A program made the position numbers and the translations under genes. DNA of 64,000 nt from Cyanobacteria bacterium RU_5_0 (GTDB lineage: Bacteria; Cyanobacteriota; Cyanobacteriia; Elainellales; Elainellaceae). Within the stretch, counting starts at the first letter, position 1; each line of letters starts with the position of its first letter. A model generated the notes under the pieces. It searched no databases. It saw only the letters and a list, made by a program, of their open reading frames with translations, and was not told the origin of the DNA. The stretch spans positions 17,224 to 81,223 of the forward strand of contig JAAUSF010000006.1 in NCBI GenBank assembly GCA_012033255.1. Direction: 5' to 3'. Below are positions 34,564 through 43,243 of the stretch, one piece after another.

Positions 34564-35745
34564 TTAGAAAAAGTCGGGGAGCCAGGGAGAGGAGCCTGCG
34601 AACAGTTGATTGGCGATCGCCAATCCCGTCTCCGTTGCTTCCAAACTTCCCATCAATTGCAACTGCTGAGGCGTAAATAAGCCTGTGTAAAGAGGGACTA
34701 GCCCTCGGATATCGAGTTTTAAGTCGCCTTTGCCGCCTTGAGCAACGTTTCCCTGTCCATTTGCAACAGACAAAACAAATTTGCCGCTGTTTTCTGGTAG
34801 CAAATCATCTTCGATTTCTAAATGCAATTCGGTTTCGATATGAGTTGGATAACCGCGTTTCTCCAGTGCTAAGCCAACATCAACGATTCGCAACATCCAT
34901 CGATCGGTTTTGATCACTTTGGCGGTTTGTTCGGGAAGCAGGAATGATAATAAATCGATTCCCGCACTCTGCCAACGTACTTTGTCAAGCTGCGATCGAT
35001 GCCCTGCGATGAATGTCCAGAAGCTTCGTCCAGCAGTAGGCGAAAGAATTGCCCAATCTCGGATTCGCAAAATAGACCCTTCATGAGTGCGATGCTGACT
35101 CATGATCACATATCCTTCGGGGCGATCGGTCGAACCGATGACATAGCTGTAAATTGGCTCTTTGCCTTTGGCATCAAATAGTTCCTGCCAAATGAAAGAA
35201 TGGCGATCAAGATGTCCGTTGTTCTGCTTTGCTTTTTGCAGATACATCTCCTGGAAGTCTGCTGATTCAACGGGAGTCACCGGGCAAATAGGAAGCGGTT
35301 GCTCCTTCATCCGAATGGTTTCTGTCAGAATTTCCCATCGGCAATATAGACCACCCTGCTCATATCCGGCTTTCCGATAGAGCCGTTGCGTGGCTGGATA
35401 AAGCACGGAAATCGGCACTTGCTGAGACTGAAGTTCTTTGAGCATCTTTTGCATCAGGGTAATGGCGGCTCCGGCTCCGCGAAACTCTGGTGCAACACTG
35501 ACTGAAGCAATCCCAGTCATCAAGACACGCTGACCTCCCCACCATTGTCCCATCGGAATCAAGGCAAGTCCTCCAGCAATTCGATTTGCCTGCTGCACAA
35601 CGCGAAAGTTGTCTGTGCCAATCCGGTTGAAATATGTTTCTTCGTTGTCGCTGGGTGAAACAATAAAGCACTGGGCGCTAATTCTTTGAAGCTGCTGAAC
35701 TTCCTCAAAACCGGAAAGCGATCGATATTCAAATTGAGGAGACAT
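34564..35745 (-). CDS. GNAT acetyltransferase, Eis-like, with SCP2-like C-terminus
   Basis: The 393-residue protein matches Eis-type acetyltransferases: an N-terminal GNAT domain with VSVAPEFRGAGAAITLMQ (the acetyl-CoA binding R/Q-x-x-G-x-A loop), a second degenerate GNAT domain, and a C-terminal sterol-carrier-like domain with DIRGLVPLYTGLFTPQQL. The C-terminal carboxylate that Eis enzymes use in catalysis is present as the final Phe. Eis proteins acetylate amines such as aminoglycosides or protein lysines; the target here is unknown. It is convergent with the cobalamin gene. Confidence 0.85.
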   Translation of the reverse strand: MSPQFEYRSLSGFEEVQQLQRISAQCFIVSPSDNEETYFNRIGTDNFRVVQQANRIAGGLALIPMGQWWGGQRVLMTGIASVSVAPEFRGAGAAITLMQKMLKELQSQQVPISVLYPATQRLYRKAGYEQGGLYCRWEILTETIRMKEQPLPICPVTPVESADFQEMYLQKAKQNNGHLDRHSFIWQELFDAKGKEPIYSYVIGSTDRPEGYVIMSQHRTHEGSILRIRDWAILSPTAGRSFWTFIAGHRSQLDKVRWQSAGIDLLSFLLPEQTAKVIKTDRWMLRIVDVGLALEKRGYPTHIETELHLEIEDDLLPENSGKFVLSVANGQGNVAQGGKGDLKLDIRGLVPLYTGLFTPQQLQLMGSLEATETGLAIANQLFAGSSPWLPDFF

Positions 35746-36020
35746 GGGCGATCGAACGTAGAGGACTTCATTAGCCTACGGAAAATTATTGTGATTTGCT
35801 TCACCCTATTGAGTTAACTAACTAGAGGAGAATAATGTGATAACTAGCCAGTTGGATATTCGACCAACCGATGAGTATGGCACTTCGTTCTCAAAATGGA
35901 GTTCTGTAACTTACCGCCAATCTAACCAGTGTCACACCCGATCGATACTTTGTACGGAAACTGATTTCAACTGCCTGTATCGCCTATTAGTGCGTTGAGA
36001 AGCTGATCAGGTTGCCCCAC
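35746..36020. other. Intergenic region, no gene
   Basis: I see no supportable gene, terminator or repeat here beyond the presumed divergent promoters of the acetyltransferase and the next gene. Confidence 0.4.
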
Positions 36021-36518
36021 ATGCTGCGTCTTAAAAAATTTCTGAACGAATCGACTTATCGACTCTTTTCTCAGACCCTACGTTCCGATCGTATCTCCCT
36101 TGATTTTTCCGATTTAACGCCCTATGAAATCATTCGAGATCAGTATCAACAATGGGGAATTCAGTTTGAAGGAGCGATCGCCCTATATCCAACAAATCCA
36201 GCCTTTATAACTTCTCCTAATACGTTGATTGTCTTACCTACTAGCCATCAGCCTGTCATCTCTGTTCACTTTCATCATTCCAAACAAATAGCTGGTGCAG
36301 TTATTACTGCGGCACACGAGGTAAAGCTGAGCGTATTTAATCAAGATCATCAACTACTTGCAGAGCAAAAAGCAGGCATTCCGCACTATCTACAATCGTA
36401 TTCAGGAGCGATTAAACCTCTTCCACAACACCATCTAGAATTGATCGCCGAACACATTATTAAAGCAGAGTTCAGTTCTCATTCGCCTTTCATCTTGCAC
36501 AATTTCTTTTGTGATTAA
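36021..36518 (+). CDS. Hypothetical beta-sandwich-like protein
   Basis: The 165-residue product (ATG at 36021) has ISLDFSDLTPYEIIRDQYQQ, then WGIQFEGAIALYPTNPAFIT and VKLSVFNQDHQLLAEQ. This order of strands (FDDLPP...Y...GVTF... and a closing L.A.D..G..LA) recalls the beta-sandwich of exported PEP-CTERM or hyalin-like proteins. There is no signal peptide, sorting signal or membrane segment, so it appears to stay in the cytosol. A TTG at 36012 is an alternative start. The function is unknown. Confidence 0.55.
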   Translation: MLRLKKFLNESTYRLFSQTLRSDRISLDFSDLTPYEIIRDQYQQWGIQFEGAIALYPTNPAFITSPNTLIVLPTSHQPVISVHFHHSKQIAGAVITAAHEVKLSVFNQDHQLLAEQKAGIPHYLQSYSGAIKPLPQHHLELIAEHIIKAEFSSHSPFILHNFFCD

Positions 36519-36536
36519 ACCCTTCAAACGAGCAGA

Positions 36537-36554
36537 GGCGTTGCATGTAACGCC
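36537..36554. repeat. GGCGTT-GCATGT-AACGCC hairpin (dispersed repeat type)
   Basis: A six-pair stem with a six-base loop, flanked by AGCAG/CTGCT that can extend it, just past the preceding stop codon. It resembles the GGGGCGTTGCATGCAACGCCCC repeats seen in many cyanobacteria. Confidence 0.55.
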
Positions 36555-36693
36555 CCTACTGCTGACGCGACCTGATCCAATCACCCAGTTGGTGGTACGA
36601 TGTGACCTGATTCAATCACCCTTTAGGAGGATGAAACTAATTAGCCATGATCGATATTGTAGGAACTATCTGATATACCTAAGCAGTTTGTTC

Positions 36694-36718
36694 ACCCAGC
36701 AGGAGACTGCTGGGTTTT
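36694..36718 (+). terminator. Strong rho-independent terminator
   Basis: ACCCAGCAG-GAGA-CTGCTGGGT forms a nine-pair stem with a four-base loop and is followed by TTTATT. It lies about 175 bases past the preceding gene, so it may end that transcript or a separate small RNA starting after 36560. Confidence 0.75.
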
Positions 36719-37031
36719 ATTACAGCCTTCATGCTTTCACAAGCAGATCATCCAGTGAAATCTGACAGTATTGACGCTTTCAGCCAAGACCTGTTCCAAT
36801 ACTCGCCTAACCATTTTTTTGTAGTAGACAAGACTGAACATCGGCTTCCAGATGCGCCCTTACAGCAATAATAGAGGAAAAATCAAAATTTTCCTTATAC
36901 GATTGGTTAAGCAATTAAAACTGTCTAGATTTCTCAGAAAGAATGAATTAAATCTTGCTTTTACTTCCCCTCTCATTAAGGCTTCACAAAGCAGGAAGCG
37001 ATCGACTCAGCACTCGTTCAGAGCCAGTTGA

Positions 37032-37223
37032 CTAACTAGGCTATTTAACTTTACTAAGCCAAACGTCTTGTGGTATGAGGTTGATACGTTACAAGAAATC
37101 AAAGCTTGTGGCAGCAAAGTTGCACATCGCACCACGTTATTCGTTCGTCATCTTCGCCCTTCTGATGTATCACAGGTACGGTGGACATTGCCCACTCCAA
37201 AATGGGTTTCAGATAGGCTCTAA
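37032..37223 (+). pseudogene. Possible gene remnant without start codon
   Basis: A frame of 63 codons is open but lacks a usable start. It reads protein-like: WYEVDTLQEIKACGSKVAHR, then TTLFVRHLRPSDVSQVRWTL, ending in PTPKWVSDRL. I do not recognise the family. It could be the C-terminal scrap of a decayed gene or chance. Confidence 0.25.
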
Positions 37224-37251
37224 GTAGCCACAAAATCCGCTCGTATCTCAC

Positions 37252-37278
37252 AAAAAAGGGTGAGAATAACTCTCACCC
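37252..37278 (-). terminator. Rho-independent terminator after the acidic small gene
   Basis: On the reverse strand GGGTGAGA-GTTAT-TCTCACCC is an eight-pair stem followed by TTTTTT. It lies 50 bases past the stop of the gene ending at 37328. Confidence 0.85.
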
Positions 37279-37327
37279 ATTCAAGGTCTTAGTATTAGGA
37301 GATCTAGTCAGAGAGGATTTCAAAGAT

Positions 37328-37660
37328 TTATCTATTTTGAGGATTTACTTCCTTTGCCATTTTTCGGAATGCATTGGGATCACCCGTAGATTCAGCCTCA
37401 TGATTCTCATTCAATTGAGACGTTTTAAAAGGCGCTTTAGCCTGCGGAGAGTTCTCGGTTACGTCGCTATTCTTACCTTGACTAAACTGTTTTGAAGCTT
37501 CATAATCGCTCTCAACACTCACTTCAGGAGCTTCAATTTCGCCATCTTTAATCTCTTCGATCATCACCTTGGCATCGAAGGTCTTTTCTGTATCTTCAGT
37601 ATCATAAGGCTCCTGTCTAACCTCCTCATTGTTTTGGGGAGTCTGACTGCTCTTTGCCAT
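37328..37660 (-). CDS. Small acidic disordered protein
   Basis: The start at 37660 has a perfect AAGGAGG site. The 110-residue product is strongly acidic and polar (TEDTEKTFDAKVMIEEIKDG and many Glu, Asn, Gln), with no cysteine or hydrophobic core, so it is probably disordered. It has its own terminator, so it is a single-gene unit. The stress-protein-like composition is suggestive only. It is divergent from the GH13 gene, with about 200 bases between. The function is unknown. Confidence 0.7.
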   Translation of the reverse strand: MAKSSQTPQNNEEVRQEPYDTEDTEKTFDAKVMIEEIKDGEIEAPEVSVESDYEASKQFSQGKNSDVTENSPQAKAPFKTSQLNENHEAESTGDPNAFRKMAKEVNPQNR

Positions 37661-37857
37661 TGAAACCTCCTTTTTGTAGTGTTGGAATGTATGCGATCGT
37701 ACATTTTGCATTCCTAAAATGCTGACTACCCTAAGACAGAGATCAGCAGAAATTAGAACCTATTCCCTTGGAGTGATGTGCAACCCAGAATACTGTCAGA
37801 AGATTAGACTGTTTTGTTATTTATACAACTTAAGGATGAAGTCAAGAAGAATACAGT

Positions 37858-39510
37858 ATGGCACATCTCATTGAATTCGCATTATTCGCTCCGCACAACA
37901 AAGCGGCTTCTCTAGTTAGCTCGTTCTCAAATTGGGAAGAAATCCCAATGGAAAAAGACGATAAAGGCTACTTTAGAACTCACGTTGAGTTAGAAGATGG
38001 TGTTTACCAATACAAGTTTCGCATCCAGTCAAAGAGTTGGTTTTTTGAGCCAGATCAGTGGGTTGATGTTGTTGATCCCTACGCTACAGATATTGACAAT
38101 CCAACGCAGAATGGCGTAGTTCGGATCAAGGGTGGCGAAAAGATTGTTGACACCTATGTTTGGCAGCATGATGATAAACCATTACCGCCCGATCACGCTT
38201 TAGTCATCTATGAAATGCATATTGCTGATTTCTCTGGAGGTGAGGCTGATCCAAATCCGCGAGGAAAATATAAACATGCGATCGAAAAGCTTGATTACCT
38301 TTGCGAGTTGGGTGTGAATGCGATCGAACTCATGCCCATAAAAGAGTATCCTGGTGATTACGGTTGGGGCTATAATCCTCGCTATTTCTTCGCGACTGAA
38401 TCTAGCTACGGCTCAACAGAGGATTTAAAACGTTTGATTGATGAATGCCACGCCAGAGGAATTCGCGTTTTCATGGACGGGATTTATAATCACTCTGAAG
38501 CCGAATGTCCGCTCACTCAAATTGATCACGACTACTGGTATCATCACGATCCTAAAGATGCAGAGTTTAACTGGGGACCAGAGTTTAACTACGAACACTA
38601 TGATGAAAACTTAGAGGTTAAACCCGCTTGGCAATTTATCGGCGATACGGTGCGATTTTGGATTCAGGAGTACCATATTGACGGCATTCGTTACGATGCA
38701 TCTCGGCAAATTGGTAACTACGATTTCATGCGCTGGATTGTTGAAGAAACGAAGAAGATCGCTGGAGCTAAACCGTTCTATAACGTTGCTGAATACATTC
38801 CTGAAGACCCTAGCGTCACGGGGTTAGAAGGTCCGATGGATGGCTGCTGGCATGACAGTTTCTATCACTCTGTCGTTCCCCATCTGTGCGGCGATCGCTT
38901 TGACCTAGAAGAACTCAAGAATGTATTAGATTGCAAGCGTCAGGGATTCATGGGCGCTACCAATGTAGTGAACTATCTGACCAATCATGATCACAATCAT
39001 TTGATGGCAGAATTTGCAAGTTGCGAAATCTTTGATGATGCTGCTTTCAAACGGGCGAAACTGGGTGCAGCTTTAATGATGACGGCTGTAGGAATCCCGA
39101 TGATCTGGATGGGTGAAGAGTTTGGTGAATACAAATCTAAGACGATCGAACCGTCTAAGATCGACTGGAACTTATTGGGCAATGATTCAAATCGCGGCTT
39201 GTTTGAATACTATAAAGGCTTGATCAATCTGCGGAAAGCTAATCATGCGCTTTATACTGAGAACATCGATTTCTTCCATGAAGATGCTGAAAGTCAGGTG
39301 TTAGCCTATTGCCGTTGGAATGACGAAGGCTCTCGCGTAGTCATTGTTGTTAATTTTTCTGACAATTATTTAGCAGGCTACACAGTACCAAATTTTCCTG
39401 AAAACGGAACATGGCATGAATGGACAGGTGATTACGATATTGAATCAGGCGATGACAATATCCTGATCGATCTGCCGGAATACGAAGCGAAAGTGTTTGT
39501 CTGGCACTAG
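37858..39510 (+). CDS. GH13 alpha-amylase family enzyme with CBM48
   Basis: The 550-residue protein has an N-terminal CBM48-like beta domain (SFSNWEEIPMEKDDKGYFRT) and a (beta/alpha)8 GH13 barrel. Catalytic residues are visible: Asp280 (DGIRYDAS, nucleophile), Glu312 (YNVAEYIPED, acid/base), and His377-Asp378 (NYLTNHDHNHL). DGIYNHS near 208-213 is another conserved region. The domain order resembles branching enzyme or malto-oligosyltrehalose trehalohydrolase, but the chain is short for GlgB. It acts on alpha-glucan, probably glycogen. No partner trehalose gene is in the window. Confidence 0.88.
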   Translation: MAHLIEFALFAPHNKAASLVSSFSNWEEIPMEKDDKGYFRTHVELEDGVYQYKFRIQSKSWFFEPDQWVDVVDPYATDIDNPTQNGVVRIKGGEKIVDTYVWQHDDKPLPPDHALVIYEMHIADFSGGEADPNPRGKYKHAIEKLDYLCELGVNAIELMPIKEYPGDYGWGYNPRYFFATESSYGSTEDLKRLIDECHARGIRVFMDGIYNHSEAECPLTQIDHDYWYHHDPKDAEFNWGPEFNYEHYDENLEVKPAWQFIGDTVRFWIQEYHIDGIRYDASRQIGNYDFMRWIVEETKKIAGAKPFYNVAEYIPEDPSVTGLEGPMDGCWHDSFYHSVVPHLCGDRFDLEELKNVLDCKRQGFMGATNVVNYLTNHDHNHLMAEFASCEIFDDAAFKRAKLGAALMMTAVGIPMIWMGEEFGEYKSKTIEPSKIDWNLLGNDSNRGLFEYYKGLINLRKANHALYTENIDFFHEDAESQVLAYCRWNDEGSRVVIVVNFSDNYLAGYTVPNFPENGTWHEWTGDYDIESGDDNILIDLPEYEAKVFVWH

Positions 39511-39535
39511 GATTTCAAACAATTCTTCACTCAAC

Positions 39536-39564
39536 AGGATGGGTAATATAGTGTTGCCCATCCT
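39536..39564. terminator. Bidirectional hairpin between convergent genes
   Basis: AGGATGGG and CCCATCCT pair across a 13-base loop in the gap of about 55 bases between the GH13 gene and the TPR gene, which converge here. It could end transcripts from both sides, though T runs are short. Confidence 0.55.
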
Positions 39565-39565
39565 T

Positions 39566-41332
39566 CTAACCTTCTAGTGATTGAATTGCCTCAACTATCC
39601 GATCGATCACTTCCTCCCAATCCCCCAATCGCTGCTGTCGAAATAACCGCATAGTGGGATACCACGGGCTGTCGTCTCGATCGATCATCCATCGCCAATC
39701 TGGAGCAAACGGCAGCAAGACCCACACTGGTTTTGCCAATGCACCTGCCAAATGCACAACGGCTGTATCGACGCTGATGATCAAATCGAGTTGGGCGATC
39801 GCGGAAGCTGTAGCGGCAAAATCCTTTAATTGAGGACTGAGATCCTGCAATCGTTCCTGCTTGTGGGCGTCGATCGCGGCTGCATCTCGACCAATCTGAA
39901 GGCTGTACAGAGTGACGCCCGGAATGTCTAGCAATCGCAAAAAGAGAGCCAGCGAACATGACTTTTGCAAATAGGTTTCATACGCTCCAGGCTGAGCGAA
40001 ATAGCCGCTTGCCCAGGCAATTCCCACCGTTAAGCGAGTGCCTGGAAGTGTGCTAATTTTCACGCCAGACTTGGAAGGAAATAGATATGGAACTTGTGCC
40101 GGAATCGTGTGTAGCGTCGTCCTCAGGGTTTTAGGGACACTGAGCAACGGGCAATGCACATTGAAGGCAGGAACGTCTTGGGTTCGTCCAAACACCTGAT
40201 CGATGCCTGGAGCCGATCGCAACAGCGAAACGAGCGCAGGCTGACATCTAACAATCACTCGCCCTCCCAACGCTGCAATCCGGGGCGCATAGCGAATAAA
40301 CTGAATGGTATCGCCCAGTCCTTGCTCTGTATGTAGCAAAATGGTTTTCCCTTTCAAGGGCGAACCATCCCACTGCGGCGCGTCAGTCAAGTTTGAATTA
40401 TAGCGTTCGAGTCGTAAACGCCACTCATACTCCACCCACCCTTCCTCATACCGTCCTGCCAACAACAGCACCCATCCCAGATTAGTGTGCGCCATAACGT
40501 AATCCGGCTGGAGGTGAATCGCTCGTTGATAGCAGGCGATCGCCTCTGCCAAATTCTGCTGATCCACCAGCGTCACTGCCAATGCTTTGTAAGCGGCTGG
40601 ATAATCGGGTTTGAGGTGAATCGCTTGTCGGAGGTAGGCAGTCGCCTCTTGAATCTGATTTTGACCATGCAGCAGAATTCCCAGAGCATAGTGTGCTTCT
40701 GCCGTCTGAGCGATCAACAGATCCGCCGATTTGCACCGTTGCACCAATGTGTTCAAGTGACGACGCGCTTCTGGGTAATCAGGCTGAATTTGGATGGCAC
40801 GATGATAACAAGCCGCCGATTCTGCCACTCTATTTTGTTGCTGAAACACTGTACCCAGGTTAAAGTAGACCTTGGGATAATCCGCTTTCAGGTCGATTAC
40901 CTTCTGGTAACTGGCGATCGCCTCCGCGAATTTTCCTTGTACTTTGAGAATATTGCCCACATTATTATGAGCATCTAGATAATCGGGCTTCAGGTTTAAG
41001 GCTTTTTCGTAGTAGGCGATCGCTTCCTCTAACTGCCCCTGCTCCTGCAACGCCAATCCCAAGTTATACATGGCTTCTGGATAATCGGGTTTAAGCGCGA
41101 TCGCCGTTGAGATCAGTTCCACGGCGGCTTGATGCTGCCCTGTTTGATGCAATAACACACCCAACAGATGCAAGGCTTCAACCTGATCAGGCTGTTCTTG
41201 CAACACTTGACGGTATAACGTCTCAGCTTGCTGGAACTGACCTGCTTGATGTTGCTGAATAGCAGTCTGGAAAAGAGATTGGGAGTCAGGCGTTGGGGGG
41301 TGAGGATTGGGGGTCGAGAGTTGGGTAGGCAT
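39566..41332 (-). CDS. TPR protein with glycosyltransferase-9-like C-terminus
   Basis: The 588-residue protein has about nine tetratricopeptide repeats (residues 20-300) of the form A..YRQVLQ...P....A.......G....A. A domain like the heptosyltransferase (GT9) or O-GlcNAc-transferase-associated fold follows, including ILLHTEQGLGDTIQFIRYAP and LDLIISVDTAVVHLAGALAK, which is a nucleotide-sugar binding turn. The first 20 residues are Pro/Thr-rich from a GGGGGTG-like DNA repeat. It overlaps the upstream gene by one base (TAATG), so translation is coupled. The target is likely a protein or surface glycan. Confidence 0.85.
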   Translation of the reverse strand: MPTQLSTPNPHPPTPDSQSLFQTAIQQHQAGQFQQAETLYRQVLQEQPDQVEALHLLGVLLHQTGQHQAAVELISTAIALKPDYPEAMYNLGLALQEQGQLEEAIAYYEKALNLKPDYLDAHNNVGNILKVQGKFAEAIASYQKVIDLKADYPKVYFNLGTVFQQQNRVAESAACYHRAIQIQPDYPEARRHLNTLVQRCKSADLLIAQTAEAHYALGILLHGQNQIQEATAYLRQAIHLKPDYPAAYKALAVTLVDQQNLAEAIACYQRAIHLQPDYVMAHTNLGWVLLLAGRYEEGWVEYEWRLRLERYNSNLTDAPQWDGSPLKGKTILLHTEQGLGDTIQFIRYAPRIAALGGRVIVRCQPALVSLLRSAPGIDQVFGRTQDVPAFNVHCPLLSVPKTLRTTLHTIPAQVPYLFPSKSGVKISTLPGTRLTVGIAWASGYFAQPGAYETYLQKSCSLALFLRLLDIPGVTLYSLQIGRDAAAIDAHKQERLQDLSPQLKDFAATASAIAQLDLIISVDTAVVHLAGALAKPVWVLLPFAPDWRWMIDRDDSPWYPTMRLFRQQRLGDWEEVIDRIVEAIQSLEG

Positions 41333-43197
41333 TAGTCAGCGATCTTTTCTACTAATACTTGATAGCCTCGGTGAAGGAGTTTAACTTTTTTAGCAAACAC
41401 GGTGAGAAACGAGTCGATCGCAACACGAGGAGGGAGTTCTAGAATATCCGCAGAGAAGTTAAATCCATAATCATCAAAAATGATAATACCTCCCACTTTG
41501 ATCAGCGACCAAGTGAACAAAGTATCTTCTAGAACATCACTGGCAATGTGAGAGCCATCAATATAAGCAAAATGATAAGAATTTGTAGTCAGGAACCGAA
41601 GAATATCGCGTGATTTACCCACCAGTTTGATCACTTTTTCAGATGCATTTGTTTGGGCAATATTGAAATCGAATCTAGCTTCAATCGCGTGGCGATCGAC
41701 ATCATCAGGCAGATCATTATGCTCTATACTGCCTTCAAACGTATCAACGCAGGTGATTGTAGCGGATTCGTGGGTCAGAATATTATCCAGCAGCCAACAC
41801 GTCGATCGTCCTTCCCAACTGCCAATTTCTAATGCCTTCAATCCAGGTTGATTGATAAAAGGAGCCAGATAATGTTCCCAAATCGGAATATTGTGGCTAA
41901 ACCAATCTTGAGTAAAGAGATATCCTTTTGCTTGAGTCTTAGCTTTGTATTGAATGCGACCAATTTCAGTTTTTGCCTGTGGAAAGTCAGGGTTAATCTC
42001 GATCGCCCATCGAAAATAGGGTAATGCCTGTTCAAATTGACCCAGATCTTTGAGAATGTTGCCTGTATTAAAGTACACCCCTGCCAATTCTTTGGGCGCA
42101 TAATCAGGTTGAAGAGTAATCGCTTTCTGAAGATACTCTGCCGCTCGTTGTAGATCCTTCTGATCATGCAGCATCGTTCCAAAGTTGTTATATGCCATCG
42201 CTAGATGATTTTTGATGGATGGCAACGTTTCAGGTTCGATCGCAATACCCTGCTCGAAAAGGGTGATCGCGTCTGCATAGCGTTGTTGAGCCAAATAAGT
42301 ATTGGCTAACTTTAACCAGTTTAGAATTAGTGGAGAAAAATCAGGTTTATTCAGTTTACTAAATTTTTCTAATAAATAAAGATAGCGTTCTTCTTCCAGC
42401 TTTTGTCTAATTTGATGCAGTTTCAATTCTTCATTTGGAATCGGTGCTTGCTGATCAGGAGGACTCTGAAATTTTTTCAGTTGTTTATCGAAATTATTAC
42501 CCGGATAGCGAATATATTCAACGGTTTCGATATTGATTTTGCAGCTTCTAAAAAATCGGGATAGCCAAAGTCGATAAGAAATATCTTCGCAACCCCCAAT
42601 TTGCTTGTAAACTGAGGCTTCTGGAAACCCTTCAATAAATTCATGGCATTCTCGTCGAACGCACAAGTTCAACGGCAGGGAATTTTCGATCGCCTCCTTC
42701 CAATAGGGATGAAGTGAATCTCTCATATATACACCTGTTGAAACCATTCCAACCGGATAGGCAGGCGGGCTAATTGTATAGGTTGTGCTGTCAAATGCCA
42801 AATGAATACTGGCGGATTGAGCCACACTAGGATCATAGTTTATAAGGCTAAAACAGCAGTAAATATGCTCTTTAAAGAAAAGATCATCCCCGTCGCAATA
42901 AAACAAAACCTCGCCTTGAGAAAGCTTCACTCCCGTGTTTCTGGCTGCTCCTGCCCCTAAACTTCTGGTGTGTTTAATTAAGCGATAGTGAGGTTTATCT
43001 TGTGTGAAATTCTCAATCTGCTCTAGAGTTCGATCGGTTGATCCTTCATCAACAATAATGACTTCCGGATTGATGCTATGAGAAGAGTCCCAATGACACT
43101 GAAAAAACTGAATACTCGCCTCAATACTTTCTAATGTTCGCGTGATTTCTTTCTCTTTATTCAAGACAGGCACAATCACAGAGAAAGAGTGAATCAT
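41332..43197 (-). CDS. GT2 - TPR - SAM methyltransferase protein
   Basis: The 621-residue protein has three parts: a GT2 domain (SFSVIVPVLNKEKEITRTL; IIVDEGSTDRT; FYCDGDDLFF), TPR repeats at about 285-415, and a class I SAM methyltransferase (Methyltransf_24-like) from about 430 with LEIGSWEGRSTCWLLD and IIFDDYG. It may glycosylate and then methylate the same target, held by the TPRs. It is followed with a one-base overlap by the TPR/GT9 gene, which suggests a two-gene glycan unit. Confidence 0.85.
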   Translation of the reverse strand: MIHSFSVIVPVLNKEKEITRTLESIEASIQFFQCHWDSSHSINPEVIIVDEGSTDRTLEQIENFTQDKPHYRLIKHTRSLGAGAARNTGVKLSQGEVLFYCDGDDLFFKEHIYCCFSLINYDPSVAQSASIHLAFDSTTYTISPPAYPVGMVSTGVYMRDSLHPYWKEAIENSLPLNLCVRRECHEFIEGFPEASVYKQIGGCEDISYRLWLSRFFRSCKINIETVEYIRYPGNNFDKQLKKFQSPPDQQAPIPNEELKLHQIRQKLEEERYLYLLEKFSKLNKPDFSPLILNWLKLANTYLAQQRYADAITLFEQGIAIEPETLPSIKNHLAMAYNNFGTMLHDQKDLQRAAEYLQKAITLQPDYAPKELAGVYFNTGNILKDLGQFEQALPYFRWAIEINPDFPQAKTEIGRIQYKAKTQAKGYLFTQDWFSHNIPIWEHYLAPFINQPGLKALEIGSWEGRSTCWLLDNILTHESATITCVDTFEGSIEHNDLPDDVDRHAIEARFDFNIAQTNASEKVIKLVGKSRDILRFLTTNSYHFAYIDGSHIASDVLEDTLFTWSLIKVGGIIIFDDYGFNFSADILELPPRVAIDSFLTVFAKKVKLLHRGYQVLVEKIAD

Positions 43198-43243
43198 GAG
43201 TCACACCCTCAGATACTTTTGAGTTAAAAAGAGGTCGATCAGC

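Larger units (their letters stand above)
36519..37327. other. Long gene-poor stretch with hairpins and terminators
   Basis: No complete gene is supported in these 809 bases. Present are a GGCGTT-GCATGT-AACGCC hairpin (36537-36554), a strong forward terminator (36694-36718), a short open frame without a start (37032-37223), and the terminator of the next reverse gene (37252-37278). A small frame at 36511-36765 overlaps the first terminator and is rejected. Confidence 0.5.

Noticed and set aside
36511..36765. Forward 84-residue frame in the gene-poor region
   Set aside because: It runs through the strong terminator hairpin at 36694-36718 and through the GGCGTT hairpin, so it is unlikely to be translated.
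37858..39510. Assignment of the GH13 enzyme as GlgB
   Set aside because: The chain is too short for GlgB, so only the GH13/CBM48 family is claimed.
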